Shown here piece by piece: positions 62,401-64,000 of a stretch of 64,000 bases of DNA (position 1 is its first letter; every line of letters starts with the position of its first letter). Below the pieces are notes generated by a model, which saw nothing but the letters and a program-made list of their open reading frames with translations, had not been told where the DNA came from and searched no databases. The position numbers were made by a program, and so were the translations under genes. The stretch spans positions 1 through 64,000 of the forward strand of contig JAPMLR010000010.1 in assembly GCA_026410415.1 (NCBI GenBank). The letters are read 5' to 3'. The stretch is from Denitratimonas yunnanensis (SeqCode). Lineage in GTDB: Bacteria; Pseudomonadota; Gammaproteobacteria; Xanthomonadales; Xanthomonadaceae.

Positions 62401-62953
62401 TGGCCAGCTCCAGCTCCACATAGTCGCGCTTGCTGGCCGGGACGGTCAATTCGAGGACCACGGCATCGGACTGGATCATCGCGGTATGCAGCGCGCTGCC
62501 ATCTTCAGGATTGTCGGCATCGGTCAGGGATGCCAGGCGCTGACTGCCGTCCGCGGAGCGGATCACCAGTTCGGCACCATGCGGCAAACGGAAGCGCGAA
62601 AACGTGAACTCCAGGCTGCTGGCCCCTTTGCCATTCACTTCCATCCGCCACAGCCAGCGACCGCGGGGCAGCGGCAACCACTCGCCCGGGCCGTTCTTGG
62701 CGTGAACGTCGTGCCACACCGATTGCACCACACCGTAACGCAATGGCGTCCCGGGCTTGGCATCGCGGATCTCGTCCTCCGCGCGCAGCTTCACCACATC
62801 CGGAACGACGAGCGACAACCTCGCATCGCCCTTCTCCTGCACCGCCTTCACGGTTGCGGCAGAACGTGCCGGCTTGGGGTCGACGCCGGAAAGCGCGGCC
62901 AGGGGGTATGCAGCAAGGAGCGCTGCGGCAAGAAGTGTTCGAGTAACGGACAT
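59417..62953 (-). CDS. Large secreted serine protease, lysyl-endopeptidase-like with PKD-like domain
   Basis: 1178 residues with a signal peptide (MSVTRTLLAAALLAAYPLAA). A propeptide-like region reaches to about 195. The trypsin-like domain (200-455) has His261 in TAHHC, Asp319 in ATDFTAVEI and Ser402 in RGSSGSG. The TAHHC and GSSGS forms match Achromobacter/Lysobacter lysyl endopeptidases. A PKD-like segment with WDVDGDGV follows (about 470-560), then about 600 residues of uncharacterised beta-rich sequence with many cysteines. ATG 62953 replaces an upstream TTG. Its stop overlaps sixA. Confidence 0.88.
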   Translation of the reverse strand: MSVTRTLLAAALLAAYPLAALSGVDPKPARSAATVKAVQEKGDARLSLVVPDVVKLRAEDEIRDAKPGTPLRYGVVQSVWHDVHAKNGPGEWLPLPRGRWLWRMEVNGKGASSLEFTFSRFRLPHGAELVIRSADGSQRLASLTDADNPEDGSALHTAMIQSDAVVLELTVPASKRDYVELELANASYGYRDPFAASQAKSGSCNIDTACPEGDEWREQIASVAGYAFQANASSLYCTGTLMNTGDVGADAARPRFATAHHCVSTPQEVASMVFYWGYESPACRTPGGAANGTSLPVLPNTLSVQTGGATLLATDRATDFTAVEINTPIPDAAQVFYSGWDRSGSTPPGAVGIHHPSGNEKRISFNEDPLTTMQNCIISSSDTTTHWRVDDWELGTTERGSSGSGLWNPANGLLVGVLSGGTAACSNPAGYDCYGRLSTAWEAPGTTGGHSIRDAFDRTGTNPQTMPGKGTCDAPVVTLTANAFANAPRAGSKFQIRASATGGAGGYTYLWDVDGDGVVEREGPERHIMVSIPKQHSGNVRVQVRDAEGCVGTAAHALDVLGATLEVVSTGTPHQVCGNGDGRIDPGERYSVPVTFRNVGTAPMAGSGQALFAAGGGLAVDLGPNQFGYVGSSSCSYQFIDLAEGEWAVDPLDTYAADGNAYGPRDDARTPTITLGGEGIALYGERYSEAAMSTNGYVSFDPDDGGSAGSINGDELSCDGGLPEGSLGPQLRPFHDDLRVREDAGAGLRYRHFEVCPRASLVGQAQGCHVFQWTGMETYGASSFMGETEFQAVVYEQSGEVVYQYKTSADVDESYTVIGFVDQNGDDAMRMGCPLETGNVPAAQSAICAFAPTALPAGDVALRLEQPTVPLRTLRMGSSFTVNVPVQVRADAACGTSLSLDYIASAIPRSHSTRSSRHAIGAVADDCAVVASCPAQVVEIDAIQGNYHNPFRPGNSFNSYPFGGTWYTGSADHAPFWYQTSGSYIDHLLDAPLQRVTRVATPSSVGARSEQVGQVRVARIDGTRAMLAWQFNDGRAGAELMQLTHTEHERAEPDYTGRWIAFGEPDWGVEVESVVIDQRRFDNVLAYLFDAQGNPRWVISEGAINDGMLDLASYRTHCPGCPAYANWETRTRSAGQFILEFDDADNATLSTDIDLPAPLQGQWQRIEVPLIRAGEPTP

Positions 62954-63086
62954 GACAGGTACCGGCAACAGTGACGCGTGGAACGGCAGAATACACCGGC
63001 GGGATGGCGGCGGCGCCCGACGCGATTTCCCGCACCCACCGGATTGCTTCTACGATTCCAGACTCTTCCCCGCTCTGCCGGATGCC

Positions 63087-64000
63087 ATGTTCGATCCCCA
63101 CGACCTCGCTGTCCGCATCCGCGCCGGCACACCGCTGCTGGTGATCGAAACCCATGAAGAGGCGCTGCTCGTGGACGCCTTTCACCATGTGGTGGCCGAA
63201 CTCTTCCGCCCGTTGTGGCGCTGGTCGATCACCACCGGGCTGGCGCGGCTGGACATGGACGATCCGTTCGTTCCAGCCGCCACCGACTCCAGTGCCGTGC
63301 TGGACGTGATGCGTCGCGAAAGCCAGCGCGGCATCTGGCTGCTGCTCGATTTTTCCCCCTATCTTCGCTACGCGATGAGCGTGCGGATGCTGCGCGAGAT
63401 CGTGCTCGGGCAGGCCGCAGCGAAGCAGACCGTGGTGCTGATCGGCGCGAAGATCGAGCTGCCGCCGGAGCTGGAGCCGCTCGCCACGCGCTTCGAGATG
63501 CGTCTTCCCGACGAATCCGCGCTGGGCAAGTTGCTGCGTGAGGAAGCCTTCGCCTGGTCGCGCGAACATGCCGGCCGACGCGTGGAGATCGATGCCGCCG
63601 CGCAGCGTGCGGTGCTTCGCCATCTTCGCGGCCTGCCGTTGCACGACGCCCGCCGCATCGCGCGCGAACTGATCCACGACAACGGACGCATCGATCCGGA
63701 CGACATCGCGCGCGTGCAACGCGCCAAGTTCGAGTTGCTCGGGCGCGGCGGCGTCATCGCACTGGAACCGGATGTGGCGCAGATGGATCAAATCGCCGGA
63801 CTCAGGCGACTCAAACGCTGGGTGGAACAACGCCGGGCCGTATTCATGGCCGACACGCCGCCCAAAGGACTGGATCGACCACGCGGCATGTTGCTGCTCG
63901 GTGTACAGGGCGCGGGCAAGTCGCTGGCCGCCAAGGCCTGCGCCGGGGGATTCGGCGTGCCCTTGCTGCGGCTGGATTTCGGCGCGCTCTACAACAAGTA
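63087..64000 (+). CDS. AAA+ ATPase (Ycf46-like), cut by the window end
   Basis: 304 residues are visible. The N-terminal domain (LAVRIRAGTPLLVIETHEEA, MLREIVLGQAAAKQTVVLIG) is of the Ycf46/spastin-like AAA type. It is followed by IAGLRRLKRWVEQRR and a Walker A, LLLGVQGAGKSLAAKA. The Walker B and the rest lie beyond base 64000. Role unknown; Ycf46 relatives are linked to carbon stress responses in cyanobacteria. It is divergent from the large protease gene. Confidence 0.85.
   Translation, partial: MFDPHDLAVRIRAGTPLLVIETHEEALLVDAFHHVVAELFRPLWRWSITTGLARLDMDDPFVPAATDSSAVLDVMRRESQRGIWLLLDFSPYLRYAMSVRMLREIVLGQAAAKQTVVLIGAKIELPPELEPLATRFEMRLPDESALGKLLREEAFAWSREHAGRRVEIDAAAQRAVLRHLRGLPLHDARRIARELIHDNGRIDPDDIARVQRAKFELLGRGGVIALEPDVAQMDQIAGLRRLKRWVEQRRAVFMADTPPKGLDRPRGMLLLGVQGAGKSLAAKACAGGFGVPLLRLDFGALYNK

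Overview
The window is GC-rich (roughly two thirds G+C by eye), densely coding chromosomal DNA of a gammaproteobacterium. Several things point to the Lysobacterales (Xanthomonadales), perhaps a Rhodanobacteraceae-like lineage: a TrpS with a C-terminal extension, a complete zwf-pgl-edd-eda block, a K+-independent H+-pyrophosphatase, a DPP-IV-type secreted peptidase, a lysyl-endopeptidase-like secreted protease, and a secreted esterase with an FFDGFETGD-type linker. The placement is inferred from gene content and protein style, not from a database search. I see no prophage, insertion sequence, CRISPR array, tRNA or rRNA gene. Almost everything looks like vertically inherited core or lineage-specific genome.

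Layout. At 1-195 a strong consensus promoter fires leftward off the window, probably into an rRNA operon. Then come tyrS (-), a MepM-like M23 peptidase and anmK (+), trpS, a small membrane protein, and an MBL-fold hydrolase (to 6.9 kb). hppA, an MgtC/DUF4010 membrane protein and soluble ppa lie at 7-11.4 kb and form a pyrophosphate-handling neighbourhood. A sparsely coding, lower-GC stretch (11.4-13.0 kb) holds one Tat-exported orphan. Next are the sulfate ABC importer sbp-cysT-cysW-cysA (13.0-16.8 kb), a secreted amidohydrolase (-), and the Entner-Doudoroff block zwf-pgl-edd-eda (18.4-23.0 kb). These are followed by a secreted PHB-depolymerase-type esterase, an acyltransferase/MAPEG pair, an EcsC-like protein, putA (26.6-29.8 kb), an FMN reductase, DPP-IV plus queD, and a phasin behind a striking AT-rich palindrome.

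From 34 to 38.5 kb lie rpmB-rpmG, a small periplasmic protein behind a Fur-like site, and glyQ-glyS. Then come an orphan GspE-type ATPase, membrane and envelope proteins (a BPSS1780-like protein, a proline-rich anchored protein, a PagL-like deacylase, a DUF481 barrel), and DUF2333 and DUF349 proteins. The most unusual gene is at 47.9-49.7 kb: a VanX-type D-Ala-D-Ala dipeptidase fused to a penicillin-binding/beta-lactamase-fold domain, with both sets of catalytic residues present. A two-gene ABC system faces it.

From 62.95 kb back to 51.7 kb eleven genes run in the same minus-strand direction with many stop/start overlaps: lysyl-endopeptidase-like protease, sixA, yceI, a ClsC-like phospholipase D, DUF1232, hot-dog thioesterase, PlsC, YheT hydrolase, PEBP, a 72-residue membrane protein and UppP. 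The block has a clear envelope and lipid theme. The window ends inside an AAA+ ATPase gene.

Many very long open frames antisense to putA, the DUF349 gene, edd and the large protease are GC-driven shadows and were left out.
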